Source of the DNA: Polytrichum commune
Taxonomy: Eukaryota > Streptophyta > Polytrichopsida > Polytrichales > Polytrichaceae
Direction: 5' to 3'
Assembly: GCA_950295325.1 (NCBI GenBank)
Contig: OX485804.1
Location: forward strand, 17,050,001-17,114,000
Length of the DNA stretch: 64,000 bases
Each line of letters begins with the position of its first letter. Within the stretch, counting starts at the first letter, position 1. A program made the translations under genes and the position numbers. Shown piece after piece: positions 1-12,786 of the stretch. The notes under the pieces were generated by a model. It ran no database searches, was not told the DNA's origin, and was given only the letters and a program-made list of their open reading frames with translations.

Positions 1-2017
1 TGGTGGAAGTCATGCGGTGCCACCTGCTTGCTCCGTAGTAGTGATGGCCATAATGGGCTTATCACTCGCATCATTTTGGGGTAAGGGACATCAGATTCGC
101 AGCGTGAAGAACATGCTGCTCGGAGATGTATCATACGCCTAGCTGGTCAGATTCTACACCCTTACGAGGAGTAAGGAGTTATAAAATTTGTCGAGGCGAG
201 ATTTTTTGGGGAGAGAATGACAGTAATATAGCTACGACTCTTGTAAATTAATTTGAGCAATTCTGCAGGTCATTCAATCGCCTGGCATGCAAACATGTCT
301 AGTGCAACTTATGTTGTAATTATTCGAAATTCATCATGATGTATGTGAAAGTATCTATCAAAAACTGCCTGAGTTCCTCTCTCACATTTCTATCCCATCT
401 CTTGGATCAGTATGAACTTGCGAGGAAGGAGATTTGTTGTTGCATTTCCCCAGGTATTCAGTATGGCACAGACAAATTCAATGGACCTACACTGAGTGAA
501 AGAATGAAGATCCGTATCCAAGTCCAAAATACATATCTTTGAATCCATTACGAATAGGCCATCCATGAGTCTCACCTGAAGAATTCATAAGGAATTTACT
601 TGGATTCCAAATATAGCATGATTAACTTTAACTAAGGGTTATCAATGTGCTTATGTAAGGGAAGTGGGCCTTAAAAGGATGCTTTTCTATCTGTACCCAC
701 TTATTGTAGGATATGCAACACACAATTAATGCAAGATGATTTGCAAATCCAAATCTTGCTTGTAGCCATTCCCCTCATAAATTAATTACTTTTTAAAAAC
801 CAAACACCTGTATTTGAGTGGTATGTGTTTAGTTGTGGCTTCAAGAATGGATACTAGAAAGACATGTGTTCACAAGAGATTGAATTGCGTGCTAAAATAT
901 GATAACCATTTGAGGCGCAATAGTAAACATAATTGGGGGAACTCTATATGACCTTTCAACGAGCATGAGAATCTTCACTTCAATAATGCATTGGATATTC
1001 ATACAAACTTTGGAAATGGTGAAGACAGTGGCTATGGCCTTGTTTTGGAATTGCTAAGGTAGTTGTGCCTAGTTTGTTTACTTATCTTAATTGGACACCT
1101 TTATTCAAGTAATATATGGCTAGGTGTGGCTGCAAGAAAGGATACCAAAAAGACATGTTTAAAAGAGATTGGACTACACGTTCAAATTATGTCCACCATA
1201 GTAGGTTCAATAGTCAACATAATTGCGGGGACCTATATGACTATTTAATAAGCACAAGAATCTTCACTTTGATAATGAATAAGATATGTATATGAGCTCC
1301 AAAATTTATGAGGAAAGTGACTATGGCCTCTGTAATTTTGTGAACTATCTCATACTAATCATGTGTTTCATATCCTAGGAGAAGTGGGCTAGTCAGAAAA
1401 TGTAACCATTTAAGACCCATCTACATTACATGATTCTGGCGACTGAAAATTCTTATGATAGAACTTATCTTTGAACTCCTTACATACAAAGTAGAACACT
1501 TTGGTAGAAGTCAAGTTGCACAATCTGGTCATTGTGCATGTGGATTGTTTGTATAGTTCTGACAGTAAAAAAGCCTATAACTAACCAACGATTCTGGAAT
1601 CATGTCACAAAAGCTAACAATTTGTATGCGGTTGTCATTGAAATACAGGCTGCACGTGCATGCAGATTGAACATCAGCCAGAATCACTTGTAAATCGAAC
1701 TCCAGTTGCCTCTGAACCGAAATTCTGTGTTAAGTTTATAAGGATAAGCTTGTAACATGTTACATTTATTGTCCAAAGTGTCATCTATACATAAATAAAC
1801 GGTAACAATCTCGTCTTTGGCTGGATTCCAATCAGATCTCAGGACTCATCTATCTATACTATAATGATGATTGTTGTCCATCTAAACTGCCGGTTGCTTG
1901 ATCTTGAGGCTGTTTCTGGTGAGCACAAGGTCCATATATGTCATAGCGCCGATGCTGAAAATGCATCAACAGAGTCGGCCAACAGGATCAGCTTGAGAAG
2001 GCCAAAATTCCAGGAGA
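1..2017. other. Gene-free left edge with a degenerate direct repeat
   Basis: No gene is recognised here. Roughly 838-1040 and 1110-1335 are diverged direct copies of one sequence: both contain an AAGACATGT block, then AGAGATTG, then a CAACATAATTG-like block and a final GTGGCTATGGCC-like block. Similar copies occur elsewhere in the window (about 6000-6150, 40190-40400 reversed, 40930-41120, 43925-44045 reversed, 44710-44850 reversed), so this is a dispersed repeat family. The rest of the segment is AT-rich and featureless to me. Confidence 0.55.
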
Positions 2018-5000
2018 TTAAGAGTCATCCTTAGACTCAATGGAAGTTTTTTTGTCAGGAGGTGGTAGCTTATAGATTTTCTTGGTTGTTTTGCATACAA
2101 AATAAGTAATTCCTTTCCACTTTGTGCTGCATGCTTGGAGGTAGTGTTTGAATTTGAATGAAGTGCAATCTATTTCGGTTCATTGAGGACTGAACTCATT
2201 TTAGCACATTTGTGAGATTAACCCTCAATGAACCATTATAGAATGTTCTTTGGTCAAACCTGCATACTCCATGTAAGAATGCACCAAAAAATCTACCAAA
2301 CATGGGAGGTGGTAGTATGCAAATCAACCAGCTCCTAACCGAATGTCATGTTGAGTTAGAGGATAACTGTATTGACAGTACAAATTGCATTTTTTGACCA
2401 GTACAAACTTTGGATACTTTGTGTTGACAGAAACCTGCAACTTTATGTTGAAAGATGTGGGTTGAGAACATGACAAAATTTTGGTGACTGTTACATACTG
2501 AAAATACAAAGGGATTTGCTCTTACTTGCTCCAGTGGCATGCGAAGCCTGACGGAATGCAGCATTGAGTAGTCAAGATCTGCAATTGCAAGTCCTGTTGC
2601 TAATTTATCTGCAATATGAAGTCTAATATTATTATGCTAATAGAATCTGTTAGAAAACATCGAATGCACATCAAATCTACCTCACAAAAACAGTCATTTG
2701 CCTCAAGTTACAATAGAATCTTTTGTCCTATTATTATGTGAACTACTTGACCATTTCCATAACTATAATTCCATTCTAGTTAATTAAAATTTTGAACAAA
2801 GGCCAGTATAGAAAGTTTCTTTACCAGGTAAGCGAGCAATCACTTTGCCCCATGGGTCTATAATGATAGCATCACCATAACTTTCCCGTATCTCGTTATG
2901 CCTCCCAGCTTGAGCTGCTGCTAAAACCTGCAAGCATGGAAAAAAGAGTATCTCATTTTAGCTGTGCAAACCTCCTTAAGGCAAGGAGCTATTGTGGCTA
3001 TAAAACAAATGACCCCAGGCGTTCTTCTACATTAATCCAAGCTTGTATTGAGCTTTGTATATCCTGTACAGGATGACTTAAGAGTTAAGCAGCTAGTGAG
3101 CTACCGGAGCACTATCTGGTTCAACACAGACTGATTATATTTGGAAAGATATTTATTTTTGATATCAATATTAGTCAAGACCAGTGTTGAACTGGTATCT
3201 TCCTTTTTGGATACCATTCGGGTATCTATTATGAGGACTTCACATAATTTAATACCAATAGGGTACATGTATTTAATGATATTTTTGTTTTCAATACCAC
3301 TCGGGTTTCTATACCATGCAAGAACCTTCATGTGTAATTGCCCTAATATCAATATGGTTTAGAATGGTATTGACCCAAATAGTAACTCAGGTATACAAAG
3401 ATTCTCTCACCTTCACATACCCACCAAGTATCAGTATTTGACTAGTATTACAATTTTGATACTTCCGGGTAGGTTATTTAATACTATTATCGATGTTGAT
3501 TATTGATACCAAGCATTCACCTATAATTCAGTCCAACATTGGTGAAGACCATGTTGAATCCAATGTGGAGATTTGCTTTCAGCACTCAAAATGTCAAAAG
3601 CAAAAGGCAATTTAGGAGGACAAGGGCATACATAGCATTGTGTTTCAACAGCACGAGTACGCAGCAAAAGCTCCCAATGAGCCTCTCCTGTTGTTTTTGT
3701 GAATGCTGATGGTACTAGCAACACCTGTGAGCATTACTTGGTCAGTGCAGTTACAATAGAAACCCCAAGACACATACAGTAAGCTTAAAGTTTATATGTA
3801 AAAAGGAGAATAACCATTAAGTTCATTACCACAGAGACCCTACCTCACAGTTCTCTGTAAACCTAAGTCGTTGATAGAGTTCTGGAAAGCGGAGGTCGTA
3901 GCATACAGTGAGACCAAGTCGGCCGGCTGGGCTATCTGCCATCACCACCTCTGTACCTGAGGTCCATTTATCCAGACCACATTTATGTGTTATGAAGATT
4001 GAAAAAAGTGCATCACAGAACTTTTGTGCAACTCACAGAAACAGGAAGCTGAAAAAACCAACCAGGAAAGGTGGAGAGGAGAATCATTTGAGAAAGAGGA
4101 ATTGGTTTTATGAGTGAATGGGACTTACCAGGGGCAGTGGAGTTGCTCTCTACCAGTACTGGGCCTCCAGGTACATCCACATCGAACCTGCCAGAATGCC
4201 CCCAAATGTGAATAACCCCTTGCAAACCAGAATCAATGTACTGAAATATGAGGTATTTAATGTAGAATATGTACAATGAAGGTGAGAAAGTATACAAGTG
4301 GATTTTTCGGTACACACTGCAGATGTTGCCGGAGTCGTCAAGTAGCACATGTGTGTTGTAGATGTGCTTATCGTCAGGTCCTTTTTCTTGAAAACCTCCA
4401 AGTGACAACCATAACCCTGCCTCCCTGTTCGGAGAGAATGGCCACACAAGTATCAGGCATCTCAATCTACGATCTTGCCAAATAGGCAGGTAGTTAATGG
4501 GAAACAGGAATTGAATATGAAATCACATGAAGTGCTTGTTGTCATGGAATTTCATGCGAATGAGTGAGCTAGAATATGGCAAGTCCTTACTTAGATCATT
4601 CTAATGACAGATTTCCAAATTGTGATCACCTTGGATGGCTAAGAGTCTAAGGGGTCAGCTAATGAGCATACCTGGCAAGAGTCTGGTATCGTTTCATGAT
4701 AGTTCCCGTCAACGGCTCGGCGATAGTAAGACTCTCCCCATCCTTTGCCCCGATGAATGAAAAACTCTCTGGAAGTGACAACAACTTGACGCCAGCAGCG
4801 GCTGCTTCCTGAATTCAATCGATCATCAAGAAAGCAGGTATTGTCAACATTGACTTCAACTGAGAGAGAGAAAGATGACTCCAATGTTGCCATCGGCCTG
4901 AATTATGGTGTTGCTTCATCTTCGAGTTGGTCTAAGTCTGTCTAAGTCTAAATCTATATGTAATCCCGAAATGCGGGCACTATTAAAATTAACGGGCCCT

Positions 5001-5880
5001 CGAAGACTACTGCCTCATTTCAAAGGTGAACATCTACAACATGCTTGGACAACCCGACCTGCAGCTATCTCCCCCAAGGGAGAGCGCCTGGATTCCCACA
5101 TTGTTGGTTGAAAATCTCCGGTTCATCTGGATACCCCAACTACGATTCGGTGGGCCATAGTGGAAGGGAGCACCGGAAAAACAAGCGTTAGGAAGGTCAC
5201 CCATCGGAGTTTCCATGGCATCTGAGGTAAGGCTTTGGGTTCAAGCCACCCTTGCAAACTACCCGCAAGTACATTGCACCTTACCAAGACGCTCAACGCA
5301 GGATATGAAGGCATGCGGTGCCAGAAATCCAGGAGCAACTTCCCACTGAATCTCTCATGTATACTTGGTATCACATGCTCGTCATGCACCAAGGGTTTTA
5401 AGTTAACATAGATGACGAATTTCACGTTACAACGGATTCCACAGGGACTAAAGACTAGCAGACTTTGAGGAGCATCAGAAATCGGGTAACGAATTCAATC
5501 GGAGATAAGGAAAAACAAAAAATACAAAAAGAAAATAAAAATCTCAGCTCTGGCGAAGAGTGCACCATGATCACCGCAAAGACGAGCACCACAAGTACAT
5601 GAAATGAAGTGTAAATTGGAGAGTAAGGTAAATTGGATGTGCAGAAGGAGACCTGGACGAGGCGGGCGCAGGTGACGAAGTTAGCATCGGTGTTGGAGCC
5701 GGCGGTCATCTGCGCCACCGCCACCTTGACGCGCGGAGCGGCCATGGCTGCTCCTGCTGCTGCCATCGCTCTCGCCATAGCTTCCCTCTTCTCCACCTTC
5801 AATGCAAATGCGAATGCAAATGCGAGAGCTCGATCCGAGAGAGAGAGAGAGATGTGCAAGGGAAGGTGGCGTTGAGGCAT
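2018..5880 (-). CDS. NIT1-type carbon-nitrogen hydrolase (deaminated-glutathione/omega-amidase family), 9 exons
   Basis: Nitrilase-superfamily amidase of the NIT1 type, whose known members hydrolyse deaminated glutathione (metabolite repair). Exons on the minus strand: 5653-5880, 4672-4808, 4296-4424, 4129-4187, 3844-3956, 3632-3724, 2825-2927, 2526-2608, and a tentative last exon 2018-2080. All junctions are GT-AG in phase, giving 335 residues. The Glu-Lys-Cys triad is visible: E90 in LPESFSF, K162 in YRKIHLF, C203 in TVCYDLRFPE. The motifs WLSLGGFQEK, AFTKTTGEAHWE and SYGDAIIIDPWG fit the family. The first ATG (5880) adds about 50 residues before the domain (MAAPRVKVAVAQM), including a low-complexity AFAFAFA stretch from a hexamer repeat; it may be an organelle-targeting leader, or translation may start at an inner Met. 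The last exon is least certain: without splicing, exon 8 reads on to a stop at about 2346. Confidence 0.92.
2058..2336. mobile_element. Fold-back MITE, copy 1 (inverted relative to copies at 52.4 and 53.8 kb)
   Basis: A segment of about 279 bp with ends GGAGGTGGT and ACCAGCTCC, inner blocks TTGTTTTGCATAC and GTATGCAAATCAACC, and an internal inverted repeat (CGGTTCATTGAGG / CCTCAATGAACC). Two 282-bp relatives lie in introns of the branching-enzyme gene. Comparing the off-centre insertion shows this copy is in the opposite orientation. It abuts and partly overlaps the proposed last exon of the NIT1-type gene. Confidence 0.75.
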
Positions 5881-7539
5881 CTCCAGCCACCCACGCTAAA
5901 GTCCACTTCACCCTCGGGATTAAGGCGTGCGGGTGTTATTCGGTTACTTTTCTTAATTCGACACCTTTTTAAAAAAAATAAAAAATAATGTGTCTATAGG
6001 TGAGGATCGAACAACAAACATCAGGAAGACACTTATTATAAGAGATTGGCCTATGTCTACAAATTTTATTTACTATCCCTCTCCATATTCAATAGTGAAC
6101 ACGATTGGAAGGACCTATGCATTTGATAAATTTATACTACATTAGGGGAAATATGATTCTTGTTTGATGCTTCATCGTAGATTTGTTAACGTAAAAAAAG
6201 TGTCATTGTGTGAATCTAAGGTAGGAAAAAGGAAAACGGTGAATGCCTACTATTCGTGCACTAGACTAGGAGTAGAATGATTCTTGTGTGGACTCAAAAT
6301 GGCTAATTGTAAAAGTGGTGCCCCAAAAAGGATGTAGTGATAGGCTAGATAGGTAATGATTGGCTAGATAGGTCCCCTTTCACACCACTTGGGATCACTT
6401 TTGGGTGATATTAAGTTGAATGTTTTGGGTGCATTTGTATGTAAAGTAGGATATTTTGATACTCAAATTAAGGAGACACTACTATACATGTAGGAGGTTC
6501 GACTTACTTGCCTCTTTGGGAAGATGTAACTAATTATTCATAGAAAATAAAATTATGAAACAACGTGCATTCCTCATCATTTCCTCTACTCCATCTTTGA
6601 AAAATATTGCACAAATTTCAAGCTACTGTTTCGTGCCAAATCCACTTATTTTCACCCTTTCCCATTTTTCTACCTTAATCAATAGAAGTTTGAGAACATG
6701 AATAACAAGCTGAAGAACAACCACATACTTTAAGGAAATCGGGCCTTCCATGAATATGTTCTTCTGATTGGATAGCTATAGTTGAGTGGTGTGTTAGCCG
6801 CTTGTAAAAGGGCCAAAACAAATGTTGAAATTGGGACATGCAACGGAACCAAACACTTCTACCTTCAAAAAATTGCGTAAAAACCGACTTCAAGGAGGTG
6901 GGCCTCACACAAAACTCGGAGAACATGAGGCTTCAAAATCTCACAACCATTGCCAATTTAATATAGCTTATTGTATACAAGGCCCCGCATGAATAGGATG
7001 GTAATGAGATAAAGTCCGGTTGAGAGCCTGGTTGCGTGTGTCTTCGCACTAAAGAGTTGAAGCCCTTCTAAGGTTCTAGGGCCCTCACAAGTTCATGTTA
7101 AGGTAGAAATACCATAACCCGTTAACCATCCTCTAGCCGTGCACTAGACCACCGTCATAATGGTGAAGTGCTATTTCTAAAACCGATCATGGCTCGGCAA
7201 CAACTTCAACGCGTGTACACGTAGTGTAGCCAATGAGGTAACCGATTTAGGTAATGTTCTGCATGGAAGTGCGGATTACCGTGTTCAGTGTAGGGAGAAT
7301 CTAGTGAACGAGTAGGGGTTTGGATAACTTTCCACTTTAAAAAATTGTAGCATTTGTTGTATAGGGCAGAAAATTATGAAACAACTTGCATTCTTCATGA
7401 ATCCTTCTCGTCTGTCTTGGAAAATTATCTCATGATTGTCAGACCAGATCTTCAATGCGAATCACCTTACTTTCATGGCTTATGGTATTTCTACCTTAAT
7501 ACGGGAAACAAAACAACAGTCTTATTGTAAAGAATCTGA
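5881..7539. other. Intergenic region upstream of the NIT1-type gene
   Basis: I see no gene. About 6000-6150 is a diverged copy of the dispersed repeat seen near 838-1335 (AAGAGATTGG core followed by TCAATAGT and GGACCTAT). Otherwise the region is AT-rich without recognisable structure. It should contain the promoter of the minus-strand gene that starts at 5880. Confidence 0.5.
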
Positions 7540-7611
7540 TGTGGCTGCTGGGATTCGAGCCCAGGTCTCCACGGCCACAACGTGGAATTCTCACCACTAA
7601 ACTACAGCCAC
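7540..7611 (-). tRNA. tRNA-His (anticodon GUG)
   Basis: The reverse strand from 7611 to 7540 folds as a complete 72-nt tRNA. The acceptor stem GTGGCTG pairs with CAGCCAC and A73 is the discriminator. The D-loop region is TAGTTTAGTGG, the anticodon loop is CGTTGTGGCC with GTG as anticodon, and the T-arm has GGGCTCGAATCCC (GGTTCGANNC-type B box). There is no intron and no encoded CCA, as expected for a nuclear plant gene. Short T-runs about 15-25 nt past the 3' end could end Pol III transcription. The extra 5' G(-1) of tRNA-His is normally added after transcription. Confidence 0.94.
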
Positions 7612-8813
7612 TTTCATGTCTACATGCCTCTGAACAATTATTTTTGATTGCACTCAATTTGACAAGGGTCTTGTTCTTTATCTTGGGGCGAATTTTGCTT
7701 ACTCCCTGGATGGGGGAGTTCTCAGGGGGGAATCGTGGGTTTTGCAAATCTTCCAGTGTTGGTTGGTTAAAAATAAATTATGTGCAAGCATCTTTATTGT
7801 GAACTTTTCTTGCATGAGAATGTAGACATGAGGGATACTTGTGGATTCTTGGTTTCTCTACTTGGGTCATGGGCCACCTAATATCCTAAGAAAGTGAAAT
7901 AATTGGGAAAACTAATTGAAACGTGTGTGTTTTAGGCCCACTTACCTTAACTTGCTCTGAGCTTGTGATGGAGCTTCTCCACGTTGGAGTACCTAACTTG
8001 GACTTGTGACAAGGAACTTAGCAACTTGCAGAAGGAAAATAATTGTCTATCTAGTATGGTGTCACTTTCGACATGACTCAGTGGACACCTTGACCTCAAT
8101 CTCAACTATAGAGATTTTAGAAGGTGCACAATACACGAGGATGTCAGTTTCACATAAACAAGGTGTCGAATTCCAGTGAAAGAAGTGTGCAGAGGAAAAA
8201 ATCCCAGTCGAGTGAAAATATAATAGCAAGGCAGTTAAGAAACTCAATGTTCAATGTGTTGATACTTTTAAAGTTGAGGGCAATCCATTTTGTGCTAGAA
8301 GCTCGAAGGTTCAATAGCAAAATAGCAACCACCCATGTGAGTGCTATTTGAAGTTAGAAGGTTACACATGACAACGTGATCCACAACACTAATTTTCCCA
8401 ACTAGTGCATGTTACTATTCGGAGTTACGCAATGCAAGGATGTCTTACTCAGGAGTCCAATTTTTACTGTTGAAAGTTCGATAGGTTGTTCGGATATTAT
8501 AGAACATAAATGACTTTTCTTGGTAAAACATTACATTCTCAATAAATAAACATAGCAGTGCGTAACTTCGAATAATAATATGCACTAATTGGGATAATCA
8601 GTGTACAGCTATTAAATATCTAGGAAGTTTTAACAAACATTCTCGTGTTTGTGGTAAGGCAGGTATGCAAAAAAAACTTACCTCAAACTGATGGTCCACT
8701 TGAGAAGACTTTAAAAAGCACCCATTCCAGGTGCAATGCCTGGCAACATCTACCGTATATAACTCAACACTCTTGCATTGGGACTGTCCAGCATTTTGCA
8801 AGATGTATTCAAC
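7612..8813. other. Intergenic, no recognised feature
   Basis: AT-rich sequence between the tRNA and a small inverted-repeat element. The short open frames here show no family resemblance that I recognise and no consistent codon pattern. Confidence 0.4.
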
Positions 8814-8816
8814 TAA

Positions 8817-9336
8817 GGGCCGCTTTACACCTAGAGGCCGGGCCAATTCCCATTGAGGCTGATTGCATGAAATTTCAGCCCCTTTTGGGTTGGAGGCCAG
8901 CTTCAACTACACATTATAATAAGATTGTAATGGGGGCCAATTTTTCCATATGTAAAGGCCTTAGGGCCAAGAAGTTAGGCCGATTCAATAAATCTAGCAT
9001 AATCCAATGGATCTAGCATAATCTAGCATAGAGCCGTTCATATTTCCACATAATCCAATGAATATAGTTTGCTAAAAAAATCGTATTTTATTGAAAAAAG
9101 TTTATTTATTTATTGAAATGTGACATTGGCCCTCCATTTTGGGTGCACCCAATTCAACGAGCTCGGGCCGTGTCATACCATGCATTTTTTGATTAAAAAA
9201 TTCATACCACCAGATCAGCCCGGCCTCTAGGTGTAAAGGGGTTGGGGCCAATTTCAACCTTTTTGGCCAATCACAAGTGAGGATTTCAAGCCTGTTACAC
9301 AACGAATTGGCCCGGCCTCTAAGTGTAAAGAGGCCC
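8817..9336. mobile_element. Harbinger/Tourist-like MITE (GGGCC...CTTTACAC termini), 520 bp
   Basis: The left end GGGCCGCTTTACACC and the right end GTGTAAAGAGGCCC are inverted repeats continuing inward about 35 bp (CTAGAGGCCGGGCC / GGCCCGGCCTCTA). The flanking triplets are TAA and TTA, which fits the TWA targets of PIF/Harbinger elements, though the pair is not identical. No transposase is encoded. Four related elements are listed at 36.3, 37.9, 43.2 and 54.4 kb. Confidence 0.8.
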
Positions 9337-11374
9337 TTAATCAAGCTGCTGGCACAAAGACATCTCTGTTTCGCTTTTCCATGTACTTTCATTCGCTTGA
9401 ACTACAGCGGCAGCTGCACGCATTCAAAATCAATGCCAATATGTTTATCAATCACTTCTCTTGCATCTGATATGTCTCTTGTGTCCATGATTGCTTGGAG
9501 CATCATCTCCTCCGATAAAAGGAAATTGCTGAGTGGACATACAAATATGACCAATCTCTGGGAACTGAATGTAGGTGAAATGAAACCATACAAGTCAAAG
9601 AAATACATAGTGTCAAGGATCCCCAACATGAATGAAACTGGTGTCCTAAGATTCACAGCAGAAGAAATATAAAAGAACATGTTTTATCATAAATGTCCAT
9701 CAAATGTCAAGGAACTCCGAAACGAATTAAATCGGTGACCTGAAATTGGTGACATCTACATGCGGCAGAATTCTTATCCAGACTATTCTCTAGAACTTGC
9801 TGCAGCCAGTATAGAAAAGGGACGATGCAGGACAACCAAAGGTATCAATTGAACAGGATACCAGGCAGGAATTGCAACCTTTAAGAGATGGGGTGAGAAC
9901 AAATGAGAAGAAAATGGTATATAAACAGCATCGCAGCTTTAAAGCATCTAGGGTTGACATAAGCAAAAATCAGCACTAGTAGGATTCCATTCACCAAACC
10001 AACGACGAGTAAGTGGGGCATCCTACCTGCAGTGGGAGGTCGTATTTCCTTTTTTGTTCTTTTGGTGCTACATCGTCTTCGATGATGGTAAAGAATCCCC
10101 TTGGGCACGAGATCGGAGGCTATGGGTCAGGAAATCTGGAGGTCCTGCCACCTAACACCACCACTCCAAGTTTACAGAACCATTTGTTTCATGATGTGAC
10201 ATATACGTAATATAGAACGAACAATCCGAAACCTGTACTATATACTTGGTTAACAAATCAGGTGACACCCAGATCAGGCAAAGCAGCAAAACAGAAGTAG
10301 AGAGTCATTGATTGACATGTAACCAAATGACTCACGAAATTTCGGATTCTGAACCAACAACCTCGGTGTGCTTGTACAGTCAGTGAATTCTACACCACCA
10401 TCCCACATAGAACATAACAAGCATGTTTATAATGCAGAGTCGTCATTGCCAAATACCAACAGCTCGCAGACCATTAATCCGTCATTACCAATCTCATGGA
10501 TATCAAACATAACTTCAGTAAACATCTCGTATTGCCCTTGGACTAGCAGTAGACTCATCTGTAAATTTCCAGGGAGATAGCAGCATCAGGTATACGAGAC
10601 CAAGGGGATAAATATGAATCTCCTTCACCTAACAATGAAGTAATTCTTCAGCCCATACATACAGAACAAACACATCAAGAATTGAAAATTGTAATATATA
10701 GACAAAGGAAACACAGGCACTAACTGCTATGAAATGGCACAAAGGCTGAAAAGATTGCTTTTTCTGCTATTGATTCCTTACAGGGTTTGTCCAGTTCCTC
10801 CTAAAATCCTAGAGGTCGTCTGGCAGAAACTCTTCTTCACTGAACATTTGAATCAGGAATTGTGATTGTTTGAATTCCTATCTGGAAGGAGATTCCGAGT
10901 CAATTCTCATCCTCAAATACCTGAAACCCTAAGCCATTTTTGAAGCCCTCTTGAAATTAAACCCCACACTATCATCTCAAGTTGGCGCTAGCACTAACTT
11001 GGATCACTCTAAGTATCTCAAACTCGCCAAAGTGTCCACAATAAGAAAAGTAGTGTGATTGAATCCAACTCCATGAGCTCCTTGGACTCTTCCGATACTT
11101 TGATACCTCGATGCTTCATCTGTGCAGTAGGTATTAGGTAAGTATAAACACGCGGCAGCCTCGGAAGATGAAAAACCTGAAACAAAACCTGCAGCCATTG
11201 ATTACTTGCGCTACAAAGTGCATCCTTTTGCATTGTGCAAACTCTACCCTCGACTGAGCATACTAGCTTAATTGGTAGAAATTAGTCCTGCTTCACGCAC
11301 ATAAGTGCACTGGAAGGGTGGAGGTGGAGATAAATCGGATCCTAGGATTGTCGGTGGACGCTTCACACGTAAGT

Positions 11375-11700
11375 ATCTCTCTTTCTCCACGCTTCTGTGG
11401 AGGTTTGAAAACTTCATGTTTCTCACTCTCGTATTAGAGTGTAAGCTAAATAATCTCGGGCCAAGCTTTACATTTTGGGGTGCGTAGGTGATTTGCGACC
11501 TCTGCTAAAAAGTTTTGGAGAGGAAGCGCATGGCTTAGGCTTCTCTCTCTCCCTCTTCCTCTCCCTCTCCACGCTGCTTTGGATGTTTTAAAATTTCATG
11601 TTTCTCACTCTCGTATTGAGTGTGCAAGATTCCACCGGAGTTTTTTTGTTTTGGGGTCTGCGTGTGTAATTTGCGGCCTCTGCTAAAATTTCCCGGAAGG
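11375..11700. repeat. Imperfect tandem duplication, unit about 190 bp
   Basis: Two units share TTTCTCCACGCTTCTGTGG-like, TTCATGTTTCTCACTCTCGT, GGGGTGCGT/GGGGTCTGCGT and TTTGCGRCCTCTGCTAAAA blocks in the same order. Pyrimidine-rich tracts separate them. This could be a duplicated leader of an unrecognised plus-strand transcript. Confidence 0.6.
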
Positions 11701-12760
11701 AAAGGCGGCTAAGGTATTTCCTTCACTGTAATTGATTTTCTTGGTCCCCCTGCTATTCTTGAGTTGCCTTTGGGGGGTTTTTGAAGGAGGGTTCATGTGC
11801 GCTTGTGCGTCTAATATCGGTCTTCCAAATAACCCTTTTGCTCAGATTTATTATTTTCCTTCTCGTGGCCATGCAAAGTTAGACCGGTAGGCCGGTGGCA
11901 GCCTCGTGTGGGTGTCACGAACGACCTTTCCGAGTTCAATGTTGCAACGATTGAGACCACTTTCTCCATGGAGGTCTAGGATAGCATCAGATAGAGAATC
12001 CCATTTCCATGTACTGAGCCCTGTCGATCACAATTATTCGTTCGACCCTTTCATGACTCATGCTTATCTCTTTCTGTTTATGGCCTTTTGGACTCGAGTG
12101 CAAAATTACATCACTTCATTCTTTCCGGGTTTGATCATAAATGATCCTGGAATTGGAATTGTTGTGCTAGCAACATTCTTGAGGAACTTTCAAAAATTAG
12201 GTATTGCTCATTTCAAGGACGAAGTTGATGCAGTCCATGTGAGTCACTCCTGTGTCTAAGCAAGCTCAACCACTAGGCTTTCACAAAGTCTTGCTGTCGA
12301 TTCCTTCGCAAAGTCGCTTCATCTCTTTATCGCCGCTAGACTTACGGGAAAATCTATTGACACGTACACTGTCTTCTTTCAAGTATCGTTAGTTTGACAT
12401 TGGATCGGAGTGATTTACAAGTAAATATCCTCGCCATATCTAATACGTTTTGGACAACGGTTGATGGTTTATGTTGTAAAAGAAGACTTTAAGGATCTGA
12501 TCATATTTAAAAGCGGGGATCGTCCTGCTGGAAAGTCAAATTTTTATGGTAGCACTTGATCTCCTAGTCTCTTTTCCTGTTATTTTGTGAAAGCACTTAC
12601 ACATTGCAGCTTTCAATCAAGTTCTGCACGTCCTTGAAGTCCAGTAACCCCAAACTCATCAGTGAGCTTCAGATAGAGCCTCATGTTTGCTGCTGCTCGT
12701 GACAGATCTGGTGTTTTATCAAATCTCAAACTCCTTTTATTCACTTCAGGTGATCTATAA

Positions 12761-12786
12761 CACACACACACACACACACACACACA
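12761..12786. repeat. (CA)13 microsatellite
   Basis: Uninterrupted CA dinucleotide run of 26 bases. Confidence 0.95.

Noticed and set aside
7496-7802. Frames of 83 and 87 codons across 7.5-7.8 kb
   Set aside because: They overlap the tRNA-His gene, whose complete cloverleaf explains the conserved sequence.
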